Assembly (NCBI GenBank): GCA_022818135.1
Contig: JAFMSR010000008.1
Coordinates: 31,114,330-31,178,329, forward strand
DNA from: Saxidomus purpurata
Taxonomy: Eukaryota; Mollusca; Bivalvia; Venerida; Veneridae
DNA: 64,000 nt
Direction: 5' to 3'
Under the pieces are notes generated by a model. The model saw only the letters and a list, made by a program, of their open reading frames with translations. It was not told where the DNA came from and did no database searches. Each line of letters begins with the position of its first letter. Position 1 is the first letter of the stretch. Positions 20,493 to 30,735 of this stretch are shown here, piece after piece. Both the position numbers and the translations under genes were made by a program.

Positions 20493-22922
20493 TTACTTCC
20501 AACACCACTCTCTCTCGAGCAAAGCAAATTTTGTAGCATTAAGTTGTGGCTTTAGATTATTCATGCATTTGATGGTTATCTTGTCAGTCCGAGTGGAGTT
20601 AATCAGTTCATTTTCACTAACACTTGGAAACACAGACGTTTGAATATGTTCTGTTCCCCAACTCTGTTGAAGAGTTCCCTCAGTTAAAGCTGACAGTGAT
20701 GAAGCAACAACTGTGGCTGGAGGAAATTGTTGCTTTAGTTCACTCTTTTATGTCCATTCGTTTGCTGGTGCACCCGTTTGGTATACTTATGTCAGATTGA
20801 CTGGCTGGAAGACTGCCTATCTTTAAGTTTATCTTCTCTTTCCTGCAGTTTTCTATGGACATCACCTCATCTTCTAGTTTCTTAAATTCTCTCTTCTAAA
20901 AAATCAATAAAATATGTTTATACAGATGAATTAAATGAAGAGGTTGCATTGTGAGGAAAAATCTAGTACCTCCTGTCAGCACCATTAAACAGTGCAGGAA
21001 AGTTTTTGATGTTATATTTTTGAAATGCTAAGGCTAAATATGCTGCTTTTCCTAGCACTTTTTCTTGAGTCACAACTACGTGATACCTTGCTTAAATTTC
21101 AAACAATGTAATAGAGTAATTAAAGTTACCAGTCAGCAATGTGCTTAAAATTGAAATCCTGTTAAATCTTAAAATTATTGTTACCCTAACTCTTGACTCA
21201 GTTCTCAAATGACAGCATGATTGTACAAAGTTTCACCCTAACAAGAGCTTTACTGAACAGAAAATTACAGAAGACGTACCTTGATGGCTCTTTTCTGTCT
21301 CTTCAGTTCAGGTACTGGACACTGTCATTTCCTTAAGTAAGAGACAACAAAAATGTTAAACAATGTTAACTAATTGCCAATTTACGACATGTAGAGCCTG
21401 CCAGCTGTCAAATTGACTTAACTCCTTACCAAAAAGAGATCTAGGTCAAAATACACGCTGTTTATAGAAACTACAAAGAGAAGTAATTCTAAAAACAAGG
21501 TGACTTATGGTGGTGAACATTTGTGCCAAGTTACATCAAAATCCCTCCATGCATGAAGAAGAAATGCTCTGGACAAAGATATTCCTTAATTTGACCTTTA
21601 ACCTCTAAGTGTGACCTTGACCTTAGACCTAGGGACCTGGATATTGTGCATGACACTCTGTCTCATGATGGTGGACATTTGTGCCAAGTTATTTAAGAAT
21701 CCCTTGATCCATGGATAAACTACAGCCCAGACGAACTAAACTCGGATGGAAGGACGCAAACACATACACCAAACCGTCATTTGGAGAACTATATCAAGCT
21801 TTCGTAAGCGGCTCGACAAAAATGTTAAACAATGTTTGCTACCATCTTCATGCAAATGTTTAAATTGTAGAGTCAGATAGTTCAACTTTTTAATGACAAA
21901 TACCAGATATATTGCAAGATTTTTGTTCAATAAATTGTCGGACACTGTAAAAAACTAACTGCTAAGTAAGCTGCATTTAAAATACATATCTTTTCACAAC
22001 AGTTATAATCAGTAACTCAATTTCATTAAAGTTATAAAAATACCTGGAGCATTAACTGTCCCTTGTGACTTTATACAATCTGCAGAACCAAATTTACATG
22101 CATCCTCCCTCTCGTTGAACAGCTGAAGTTTAAGAATAAATATAACAGGTCATTTAAATAAATCCTGACGTTACATAGTCATCCATTCTTGGTTATTTAA
22201 AGTTAAAGATGCATAGAGACCTGTAATGAAAGCTGAGGAATCATCTTTCCCGAATGTAAATAATTTATCAGTTCCCGGATATGCAAAATTTTAGTACCGT
22301 CCTCTTCTAAAAACGTATCCGTCTCATCTTAAACTGTACTGTAACTGAACTGATGTAACTGTCCAACCCCTTGACTAATTACTCTTTGCCTGAAACATGC
22401 AAGCGATGTTCTACAACGTACAAAATGATTATGAAGGAAATGATATTTTAAATATACAATATTCGGAACTTGTGTTGTAGAGGAAACAAACTGCACATAT
22501 CTACATAGTTCTTGCTTGCCAGCTAGCTTTTATGGTGACGTTGACGTGACTGGAGGGCACAAGTTCAAATCCCTCTCCGGGCAAAGTATTTTTCAGTTAT
22601 ATAACTAAGTATATAACTTTTGAAAATTTATTGAAGTCAGATCTGTGGCTGTAGACTGTTTAGAATGTGTATAATTTAAGAGAAATAATTTGCAATTTTA
22701 AAGATTCAAACACGAGCATTCAAACATATTTTTGAGAATACCTCCAAGCTTCAAAATTCTGAACAGCCCTTGAGTCCCAGGTAGCCTCTGAAAAACGATT
22801 CCAACTTTGGTTCTACAATCTGTGTCAGAGTATGTACCGAGAGTATGTACCAGTATGATCAACAAATCGTTTGTTTTCGTCTGCCATGGTTCTACCAGGA
22901 AGCCAGTAGCGCGGCGAATCAT
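20493..22922 (-). CDS. Five-exon gene, unknown protein, about 260 aa if frameshift-corrected
   Basis: Coding exons in transcript order: 22922-22742, 22306-22221, 22122-22044, 21314-21280, 20895-20493. Phases are 1, 0, 1, 0, so every junction joins open frame to open frame. Strong sites include donor ATCAAG|GTACGT and acceptor ATTGATTTTTTAG. ATG 22922 (AAG before it) is the first in frame after a stop; a stronger Kozak ATG at 22887 is in another frame and soon stops. The protein has a helical N-terminus (NDLLIILVHTLGTYSDTDC), then KILHIRELINYLHSGKMIPQ, a cysteine pair (DACKFGSADC), a basic, possibly coiled-coil stretch (ELKRQKRAIKKREFKKLEDE) and a Ser/Thr-rich tail ending EREWCWK. An extra A in a run of four (plus-strand T run 20746-20749) puts a TGA after 178 residues; removing one opens 83 more codons to TAA at 20493. 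ATTAAA lies at 20452-20457 on this strand. Family not recognised. Confidence 0.72.
21490..21745 (-). repeat. F3 repeat relic in an intron-side position
   Basis: Phrases CATTTGTGCCAAGTTA, TGTGACCTTGACCTT and CTACAGCCC mark one and a half decayed F3 units in the inverted orientation. It lies in the intron between the third and fourth exons of the minus-strand gene. Confidence 0.65.
22515..22590 (+). mobile_element. Possible tRNA-like SINE head relic
   Basis: AAGTTCAAATCCCTCTCCGG matches a pol III B box and a tRNA T arm; the A-box region (TAGCTTTTATGG) is poor. It sits in the first intron of the minus-strand gene. Confidence 0.3.
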
Positions 22923-22949
22923 CTTTACTAAGGACACATTTCATTAGCT

Positions 22950-23200
22950 AGTTTAATTCTACTAACCAATCAAATTTCGTTTTTGAGTGCACAGCTTCTC
23001 CCCACCCAATTCTCGCAAAATAATCAGTTCTCGTGATTTTTATCAAACACAAAAAGTTATTTAAATAATACCGCAGCAAAATGATGAAACATTTTATAAT
23101 GTGTAAAATGTAAAAATAACAATGTCTCCCACTTAAAAGCTCGCGCCTCTTGATTACGTCACAAAAAAGTGTCTGTAGTTGTAAAATGGCGCCCCCTATT
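22950..23200. promoter_or_regulatory. Promoter region, probably bidirectional
   Basis: This lies directly upstream of the minus-strand gene. TTACGTCA at 23154-23161 is close to a CRE (ATF/CREB), and AAAATGGCG at 23183-23191 is a YY1-type site. CpG steps (GCTCGCGCC) cluster here in otherwise AT-rich DNA. A good splice donor, GATGT|GTAAGT, at 23343 on the plus strand suggests a divergent transcript starts just downstream. Function is inferred from motifs and position. Confidence 0.5.
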
Positions 23201-23944
23201 AATCATGCTGAAAGATTGTGATTAAAACAATGACGAAAGTTTTATTGCAAAGGACGAGAAAATGCCAGTGATTGCTGTCTTCATACAAGTTAAACACGAA
23301 GGGGAATGTTTTGCATCATCTATGTTGCATACACGATAGATGTGTAAGTAAATTTATATCGTTTCGCCCACAAGACGTTTCGTCCCAAAAACGTTTCGGA
23401 CCTGGTTAATTATGACATTTATACTAATAAATATAATCTGGAGTGCATAATAAAGTTCTTACAACTGCTATAAATTGCCCCCGAGACTCGATCAATAAAG
23501 AATCAACATCGAAAATGTTGAAATGACTGACTGTCCGAAATATCTACTGTCCGAAAGTTGTTACTTGCATGATATAGCTTACCTTGAATTTTAGTGTAAA
23601 TAAGTCATTCCATTATTAAAATCCATTTGTCATTATAATTTTGATAAACACTGATGCTTTTGGCACAGTTTACATTCACAGAATTGTTGTGCATACTTTA
23701 ATTTTGGCATTTCAAGCATTTATGACACTTCCTGTCAAGTTGAAAATGTCCTCCATGTTTACTATTTTGGTCGAACCAAAAGTTGTTTATTTAATTTATG
23801 TTTTATTATGCATAACACCAGCAGTGTTGTATTTTGTCTGAATGATTGTTTTAAGTATTATGAAGTGATCCCTTGTATCATTTTATCATTGTACCTTATT
23901 TTGAGGTTAATATTGATGAACCTTTTTTTCTTTTGATTGTTTAT

Positions 23945-24235
23945 AAGTCCCGGCGACCGTGGGACTTCTCTCTGGGTGAATTTGCCAGGACTCCTGACAG
24001 GTGCATGTTGAAGAGACAGATGCAGATACAAGGGGATCAGGGTACCTGAGACCCTAGCTCATTTTACGGATAGACCCCTTGGTCCTTTCACATGCTGATA
24101 TCTGGGTTTCTTACCAGTTCATCTGTAATTGGGTGGGAAAGTCTGAAACACTGAGAAGCATTTCAGAAATTTCCAGTGCACCAGCCAGGATTTAAACCAG
24201 GGAACATTTTAGTCACTAATGCAGAAGTTGCTGGC
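23945..24235 (-). mobile_element. tRNA-derived SINE, shared body type
   Basis: On the minus strand it reads a tRNA-like head (CTGGTTTAAATCCTGGCTGG), then GATGAACTGGTAAGAAACCC, ACCAAGGGGTCTATCCGTAA and CACCTGTCAGGAGTCCTGGC. The same body follows tRNA-like heads at 32461 and 48310. It lies in the first intron of the divergent transcript. Confidence 0.75.
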
Positions 24236-24385
24236 AATTTTCAATGTTAGAATATCACATTATTAATATCTGTTATGGTTTTAAAGTATCGTTAATTCTA
24301 TCTACAGCTAATTTGGAACAACTGTACTGGTATTATAAGCGATTAACTTGAAACTTTGAATGATTCTCTGATTATTTTTTTAGGG

Positions 24386-24560
24386 CTGTCCAGTTAGCGC
24401 GGTGCTTTTTGCACTCGCTTCTCATCAATGCTATTTGTGTTCGATCCCGTCCTGGTAGTATGTGAGATGGTAGGGTGGTCACCAGATGGTATCATGGATT
24501 ATCATACAGGTAGGTTTTCTCTGGGATTTCTGGTTTCTCCCACAGTAAAACCACCATAAG
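24386..24560 (+). mobile_element. tRNA-derived SINE, second body type
   Basis: The tRNA-like head has GTCCAGTTAGCGCGGTGC (A box) and GTGTTCGATCCCGTCC (B box). The body carries TCTGGTTTCTCCCACAGTAA, a phrase typical of other invertebrate SINE central parts. Confidence 0.7.
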
Positions 24561-24760
24561 CAAAGCTCACCAACATGCACCTGCATGCTCAATTCAAAAG
24601 CTTGCGTGAGCTAATGGTTGTTATGATTTGTATATTGCTGACTTTAAGTAAATATTATCATTATTTGTCCCTTCAGCTTTTTTTAAACAGTTTTTACAAG
24701 ATTATTGGCCGAATATACATGATTCTATTGGCGAATCAATTACCGGTATTTGATTAATAA

Positions 24761-25044
24761 TTATTATACAACAATAAACATTGGAAAATAATTTTCTTTA
24801 ATTAACTGTGTCTTGCCTTACTTAGCATTAGTTGGGATATAGGACCTTCGGATCCTGACTTTGTTATAATTGATAATGTGGATATCATCTGATAGACCTC
24901 ATTCATTGTCACTAAAAATATATTCTAATAATTGGTAAGAATATGCAGAATTCATGGTAAGTTGTTTTATGAAAAATTGTTGTCATAACATGATATCAAT
25001 AGACAAAAATGATACTAACAGTAAATTGTTTTATGCTTTCTTAG
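24761..25044. other. Intron-like AT-rich DNA
   Basis: No gene or repeat was identified. It would be intron of the divergent plus-strand transcript. Confidence 0.4.
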
Positions 25045-25369
25045 GTGGTTACCCAACAGACTATGAATGTGCACCTGCTTAGACATCATTTTTCACAACT
25101 TGATATGTTGGATTCGAGTCCTAGAATTCGTATTTGAAAAACATCGATCATGGCACAGGGCATGTCAACAGTGACAGACTGACAGGTAACTATTTCAGTA
25201 TCTGCGTCTCATTTTTCTGTAGCATTAACATTTGGACATTCACTAGTATTTATCATAATCAAGGACTAAAGAAATATGTGTCATTGGTGAAATCAAGAAA
25301 AAAATAGAACTGATTGTGATGTAACTAATTTAAGGCATTTGAATGGGAATTAAAGCATTTGATTATATT

Positions 25370-25690
25370 GTAATACAACTAGTCTGGGTACCAATCACTC
25401 TGGTGAAATTCAATTCTTGAAGAGGGGTTTAAATCAAAGATGAAGCTGCACAAAAAATGTTCATATGACTTGTACTGTATTGAAAAGGAACAAAGGTCCA
25501 TAACTCTGAAAAAAAATCTTTACAAAACATGATGAGAGCATGCACACACAGGTTTGATACCAATCAAATACAACTGACTCCTGTGAAGTTTCATTCAATT
25601 CTTGCCAGGGGTTTTGGACATGAAGCACACACAAAAACATGATGTACACTAGCTGTATTAGCTGTATTAAAACAAACAAAGGGTAAGTCT
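25370..25690. repeat. Decayed two-unit repeat
   Basis: Two loose copies of ACCAATC..CTC.GGTGAAATTCAATTCTTG about 180 bp apart (near 25390 and 25558), with AAGGTCCATAACTCTG between them, look like an old tandem-core repeat. It explains the 72-codon minus-strand frame at 25461-25679. Confidence 0.5.
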
Positions 25691-25854
25691 GTTGATTTCT
25701 TCATTGCAGTCAAGTTTAGCAGTTGGATAAACTAAAGCTCCGACAAGACTTGTAAAATACATGGAAAAAACATACACTGAAAGTACTGGTTGATCGCCTG
25801 TCTTCAAGGATTACCAGGTAAGAGTTTGTACAAGTATGATATATCAATTGTCAA

Positions 25855-26025
25855 AGTGAGTGGTGGTGTAGAGGTTTAGGTGTCTGCCGCTCATCCCAGA
25901 GGTTGCGGGTTCAAGCCCCACCAAGGTCACGACCAGTACTTGTTTTTCCAGGAAACAGACTCGAAAGTGACTCGATAAGCTACAAGCTTTCTTCACAATC
26001 AAGCTAAAATAATTAGTATAAACTA
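25855..26025 (+). mobile_element. tRNA-derived SINE, third body type
   Basis: The head GTGGTGTAGAGGTTTAGGTG is followed by the B box GCGGGTTCAAGCCCCACC. The tail CTTTCTTCACAATCAAGCTAA recurs alone at 40308-40340, a truncated relative. It falls in the intron before the 26250 exon. Confidence 0.75.
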
Positions 26026-26249
26026 ATTGTCAAAGTCTATTTATATACATGGATGATTTGAAGTTATGAATATTTTCATTTATTTAAAAACCATGACACT
26101 GAATAACTTTATTTTTTTTTAGAAGTGCAACTGTAAATAGAATAGTCAGTGTATATACTAGTACAAGCAGGTCTTTTTTCAAAGCTTTTTCTCAAATATC
26201 AATATAATGACTTTTATATGCAAATGTTGATAGAAAAATGTGATTTCAG

Positions 26250-26497
26250 GGACAGCAAAGTTGGTGGTAAGACCATTTCCATGCTTAAAAAACCAGTTGA
26301 TACACCTCACAGAGGAAAAGAGACAAACAGCAAAGCCAGTGATTTCTGAGCAAGCAGCTGTGGTAAAATACCAGAGAGGAAAAGAGGTCTTCTACCCCCA
26401 GGAATATTTCAGAGTAGAAACTAGTATACCATGCTACTTGAGAGTGGAAAAATTGCTACTGTGCAGTTCTTCATCATGTTTGATAATGTTCCAATGA
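26250..26497 (+). CDS. Open frame in last exon of divergent transcript
   Basis: The frame is open for 82 codons from the acceptor to TGA and reads TAKLVVRPFPCLKNQLIHLT, then EEKRQTAKPVISEQ. No initiator lies inside the exon; the frame continues upstream into the 25710-25817 exon for 11 codons before a stop. No homology recognised. The overlapping second frame (DSKVGGKTISMLKKPVDTPH, stop at 26349) is shorter but equally protein-like. Confidence 0.25.
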
Positions 26498-27139
26498 CAT
26501 TTGTAGATACATGTGTGAAAAGCAGTGCTATGTTCATATGACAGAATATTTCAAAATATTGAAAAAAAATTCTCAACAAGAACACACATCAAGCTCAAGC
26601 AGACCAAATCTGAGCAAGTGATGAAACTTGTACCTTCTGAATACATGATGAAGAAATGTGTACTGATGAAAATAACTAAACCTGGGACATAATTTTTATG
26701 TTTCATTGCAACTTAACTTAATTAAGTAATACTTGGTAGACATACCATGTAGTGAATAACAAATATCTTCAGTTGAAAACATTTACTGAAAAGTCATGTT
26801 AAAAACCTGATACACAAATTCAAGATTTTTCGGTAAATGTTTCAAACTGTATTACATAGGTTATGTTTGTTATACAGTACTTCTGTGTAGGCCTTGGATA
26901 AGGATTAAGTGGACTTTGTAACATGCTGGTTTCAGTTTATTGTTTATTTAGTATACAAAATGAGCATTTTTGCTAAAGTACTAGATATTTATTTATTGAA
27001 GATCATTAACTCAGTTCATTCAGGAATGTATACACTTTTAATTTGGTATAGTTAAGCTACACATATTGTGATACTGCTAATAAAGCATATAAAGTTATAA
27101 TGTTCTTAATCAGAATTAAATTAAACCACCCTCACTTGA
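26498..27139. other. Probable 3' UTR and flank of the divergent transcript
   Basis: AT-rich with no open frame of note. AATAAA at 27079-27084 could be a polyadenylation signal. Confidence 0.4.
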
Positions 27140-28158
27140 TAGCTCACCTGAGCACAAAGTGCTTAAGGTGAGCTATTGTGATTGCCTGGTGTCTGTTGTC
27201 TGTCATTCATCCACACTTAACCTTGTGTATGCAAAAGAGGCAGCATTTTTCACTGGATCTAGGTCAAACTGCACATTCTCATTTTGATTGTTTTACATTA
27301 CAGTAAAATTTCATAATAATGTCACTGGTCAGTTGAAAGCCAGTGGTATTGATAAAATTTTGGTTCCAGTGAAGTCCACTGGCATTCCAGAGGACTCCAC
27401 TGTGAATGGAATGTCAGTGGTAATACCACTGGAATTCCAGAGGACACCACTGGAATTCCAGTGGACTCCACTGTGAGTGGAATGTCAGTGGTAATACCAC
27501 TGGAATTCCAGTGGAATAATCCAAGAAATTACTGTTCCAGTGGAATTCCACTGGAAACCACTGGAAACCGCTGGTATTCCACTGACTTTTTTCTAAGGGG
27601 TAGAGCTTAGATATTTGGCATGTAGCATTGTCTAGTGGACCTCTACCAAGATTGTTCAAATTATGACCCTGGGGTCAAAATTGACCCTGCTAAGGTGGTC
27701 ACTTAGTTTTGCATAGGCCTTAGGCTATAGGAAAAAAATTTAAAATCTTCTCTGAAACCACAAGGCCAAGAGCTTAGATATTTGGCATGTAGCATTGGCT
27801 AGTAGACCTCTACCAAGATTGTTCAGATTATGAGCCCCGGATCAAAATTGACCCTGTACGGGGGGGTCACTTAATTTTACATAGGCTTATATAGGAAAAA
27901 CTTTAAAAATCTTCTTTGAAACCACAAGGCCTAGAGCTTAGATATTTTGCATGTAGCATTGCCTAGTAGACCTTTTCAAAGTTTGTTCAAATTAAGCCCC
28001 TAGGGTCAAAATTGACCTTGCCTTGGGAGTGGGGGGGGTCACTTGTTTTACAAAGACGTATATAGGAAAACCTATTTGGTATATAACATTGTCTAGTTAT
28101 CTTCCACCAGGCAACTTTTACCAAGGTGAGCGATATAGGGCCATCTTGGCCCTCTTGT
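27140..28158 (+). mobile_element. Hybrid AGCTCACC element with CCAGTGG core
   Basis: The head TAGCTCACCTGAGCACAAAG is the subtype found inverted at the end of the 17517-18667 element, followed by GTGTCTGTTGTCTGTC. From 27330 to 27590 the core is built of CCACTGG/CCAGTGG words with two longer direct repeats. The right half (27600-28158) is the ordinary family body and tail ending GGGCCATCTTGGCCCTCTTG. It ends 22 bp before the exon at 28180, so its tail joins directly to that exon's polypyrimidine tract. Confidence 0.75.
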
Positions 28159-28179
28159 TTTGTTTTATTTTCTTTTCAG

Positions 28180-28320
28180 GTAAATGGAAAAATTCTTGAA
28201 GATGCGAATACTCATCTGTACCATTCACCAAAGAATTCCAGTTTTCAATCATGAGGGACACCTTTGTTATTTGATCCTGCCACACCTTCCAAAAAACATG
28301 CACAACATTCCTTTGAGAAA
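28180..28320 (+). CDS. Candidate coding exon with one in-frame TGA
   Basis: The acceptor GTTTTATTTTCTTTTCAG and donor GAGAAA|GTAAGC are both strong and define 141 bp, exactly 47 codons in phase 0-0. The frame reads VNGKILEDANTHLYHSPKNS, then SFQS, TGA, then GTPLLFDPATPSKKHAQHSF and EK. Other frames have two or more stops. The lone TGA may be a nonsense change (a CGA to TGA transition would do it), a pseudogene mark or a true terminal stop. A frame-compatible upstream exon has not been proved; the frame of 26250-26497 could join at a weak phase-0 donor near 26362. Protein unknown. Confidence 0.35.
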
Positions 28321-28399
28321 GTAAGCTATTAAAACAATGAACAATTTTGTCCAGCCTGCTGGCAGTTAGTCAACATAGTAACTGTTGTCAGTTTGGGAG

Positions 28400-28930
28400 T
28401 TTACTGTGTGTGCATCTGCCCAGATGAGCTTATCCAGGTTGTAACTTTGTCATGAATTGAAAGATTTTGAATTGACATGGTTCACCACATGGGAACAGTG
28501 TGTTGTGTGCAAGACACAGGTTCGTAGCTCAAAGGTCAAGGTCACACTTGAGAATAAAGTAAAAATAGACACAGTCATGAGACTTTGTCTACAGTCTGTA
28601 ACTTCCTCATACAGAGAATAATTTTGAATTGACTTGGGACAGTGGAGAGATTGTTCACTGAACTCTGTTCTAATGCGCATTATTAGCTATATTATCAGGA
28701 ATTATGCAAATCTTATCATGAATTGTAGATAATCATCTTGTTACATCACCTGATTGTCACCTTTCATCTGTCTGTCTGTTCCCAATTGTCCCATGGTGGT
28801 ATACATGCAGCTTTGCCAAGTCAACTCAAAATCCTTCAATGCATGAGGATGTTACAGTTGGCACATGGTCTTGTGTATCTATTTTTGTCAAGCCTGCTTG
28901 CACTGAGCTCAGTATAGTTGTTTACCTAGT
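28400..28930 (+). repeat. Decayed F3-type tandem repeat
   Basis: GTTGTAACTTTGTCATGAATTG, AAAGGTCAAGGTCACACTTG and a third weaker unit near 28800 (CAACTCAAAATCCTTCAATG) mark about three worn F3 units. Confidence 0.65.
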
Positions 28931-29168
28931 AAGGTGAAGCTTAGTTAAAATTTCATCAACAGCAATCTCCTTAAGGGCTCACACAATGTCAACTCACACT
29001 TGGCACATTACTTCTTATTTTGAACTTCAATACTGCTGTTGTCTGTGTAGTGTGAACTGTCCTGGAAAAATGCGATTGGAATCGGGCAGGATTGTGCCTG
29101 GTTCTATAATTGCCATGAAATAAGGAATCATTGAAGAAGTGGTCATGATATAATGTGACTCCTTGTAG

Positions 29169-29887
29169 TTTGCGTACCACCTCAAATATTTTCAAAGTCC
29201 ATTGACATATGGCTTTGAAACTTTGCACACTTGTTCACCATCATGCCCCCAATCTGTACACAGGAGGAGGTAACTCTATCAAGCATTTTGACAAAATTAT
29301 GCCTTTTTTCTACTTAGAATTTACGTTAAAGTTTGCGTACCACCTCAAATATTTTCAAAGTCCATTGACATCTGGCTTTGAAACTTTGCACGCTTGTTCA
29401 CCATCATGCCCCCAACCTGTACACAGGAGGAGGTCACTGTATCAAGCATTTTGACAGAATTATGTCCCTTTTTCGACTTAGAATTTACGTTAATGTTTGC
29501 GTACCACCTCAAATATTTTCCAATTCAATTGTCATCTGGCTTTGAAACTTTGCACACTTGTTCACCATCATGCCCCCAACCTGTACACAGGAGGAGGTAA
29601 CTCTATCAAGCCTTTTGACAGAATTATGCCCCTTTTTCGACTTAAAACTTACGTTAAAGTTTGCGTACTACCTCAGATATTTTCAAAGTCCATTGACATA
29701 TGCCTTTCAAACTTTGCACACTTGTTCACCATCATGATCCGAACCTGTGTACAGGAGGAGGTAACTGTATCAAGCATTTTGACATAATTATCCCCTTTAG
29801 AGACTCATTTACAGTCAGGATGGATATTATTTTATATTGTCAATCACTGAGAATAGTTGAGCGCGCTGTCTACTGACAGCTCTTGTT
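29169..29887 (+). repeat. Tandem-core repeat family F4, four units
   Basis: Units begin TTTGCGTACCACCTCAAATA at 29169, 29332, 29496 and 29660, a period of 163-164 bp. Each has TTTGAAACTTTGCACACTTG and GTACACAGGAGGAGGT. The tail GAGCGCGCTGTCTACTGACAGCTCTTGTTA ends at 29887 with the same hairpin and CTCTTGTT as other families. Three overlapping open frames (29209-29787) are shadows of the repeat. Confidence 0.9.
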
Positions 29888-30334
29888 ACCCATGTTTTAC
29901 AATAAGCTAAAAGTACATTCACAGCTCAGTGTTCGAAATACTACTATACTTTATTTATAAAAAAAATGACATTTTCAAAATACAATGCAAGACCTAATGT
30001 ATAATTGTAACTCCAATTGCTTAACAACTAATCACCCTGCCGGACTAATGTTGTTTCTTATCATGTACAAGTACTTAAAAATACTTTCATAAACTTGGTG
30101 TTTGTAAACATTAAATATAGCTGTTCATTACCCTATAGTAAGGGCTGACATTTTATCATCTATAGTATAAGAAATTGTGAGCACAATATTCATATAATCA
30201 AACTTAAATAAAAGGGAGATTACTTTGTAATGGCGTAGTTTTAGTTTAAAAATTTGAAAACACGTATGACATAGAAAGTTGGCGGTATCTGCTATGATTT
30301 TGACTAGGATGCATGTTAACAGTATCCAACTCAC

Positions 30335-30391
30335 CTGCAAATTATCCCTGTCCATTTTTGATTATGCACCTGTGAATCTGCATTATGCAGA
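30335..30391 (-). CDS. Candidate internal coding exon, minus strand
   Basis: The acceptor ATTATAATTTTCATTTCAG and a near-consensus donor TTGCAG|GTGAGT bound 57 bp. One frame is open from phase 2 to phase 2: LHNADSQVHNQKWTGIIC plus AG. The same frame extends upstream without a stop to an ATG at 30513. The opposite strand is also open here (38 codons after TTATGCAG at 30390), so strand is not certain. No partner exon was found. Confidence 0.3.
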
Positions 30392-30609
30392 CTGAAATGA
30401 AAATTATAATCTACGATACAATTAAATTGGGGGCATTTAATTTTCAAGATACATTTCCATTTATTTGCCCTAATAGAAGACTGGTGTTCCTCTTTAACAG
30501 AGAATTTTGACATTGTATAATTATATTACTTTTATGATTCAAAGGAAGATCTATTTTAATGAATCTTTAGTAAGTTGTATAAAATCGCGTGAGAGAGGCA
30601 GCATGTTTT

Positions 30610-30735
30610 TCATTGGTGCTAACATTTACAGCGTGGTGGACTGAGGCTTGTGTGGCATCATTGTCTTTGCCCAAGGACACACCTAGTTTTGGAGGTGAAT
30701 GCCCTAACCACTGAGCTGTCAAAGCCCACACCAGT
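30610..30735 (-). mobile_element. SINE head relic
   Basis: On the minus strand TTGACAGCTCAGTGGTTAGG resembles an A box with a tRNA D arm, followed by GCATTCACCTCC and GTGTCCTTGGGCAAAG, a common SINE body phrase. The B box is missing. Confidence 0.5.

Larger units (their letters stand above)
23175..27105 (+). ncRNA. Divergent spliced transcript model, coding status unresolved
   Basis: Candidate exons: about 23175-23343 (donor GTAAGT), 25045-25185 (acceptor TGCTTTCTTAG, donor ACAG|GTAACT), 25710-25817 (acceptor TTTCTTCATTGCAG, donor CCAG|GTAAGA) and 26250 to about 27105 (acceptor GTGATTTCAG, AATAAA at 27079-27084). The early exons have stops in all frames, favouring a non-coding RNA. Yet two frames run in phase across the 25817/26250 junction: one ends GKETNSKASDF with a stop at 26349, the other stays open to 26497 and includes EVFYPQEYFRVETSIPCYLR. 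Either a lesion or a different exon choice could make this a protein gene. Confidence 0.35.

Noticed and set aside
22737..22887. Start of the minus gene at the strong Kozak ATG 22887, and a THAP-like reading of exon 1
   Set aside because: That frame meets a stop after 20 codons at a 13-bp doubled sequence, while the frame from 22922 is intact to the donor; the C2CH zinc pattern of THAP is not present.
29209..29787. Three overlapping plus-strand frames with repeated HAPNLYTGGG-like text
   Set aside because: They follow the 164-bp F4 repeat and shift frame between units.
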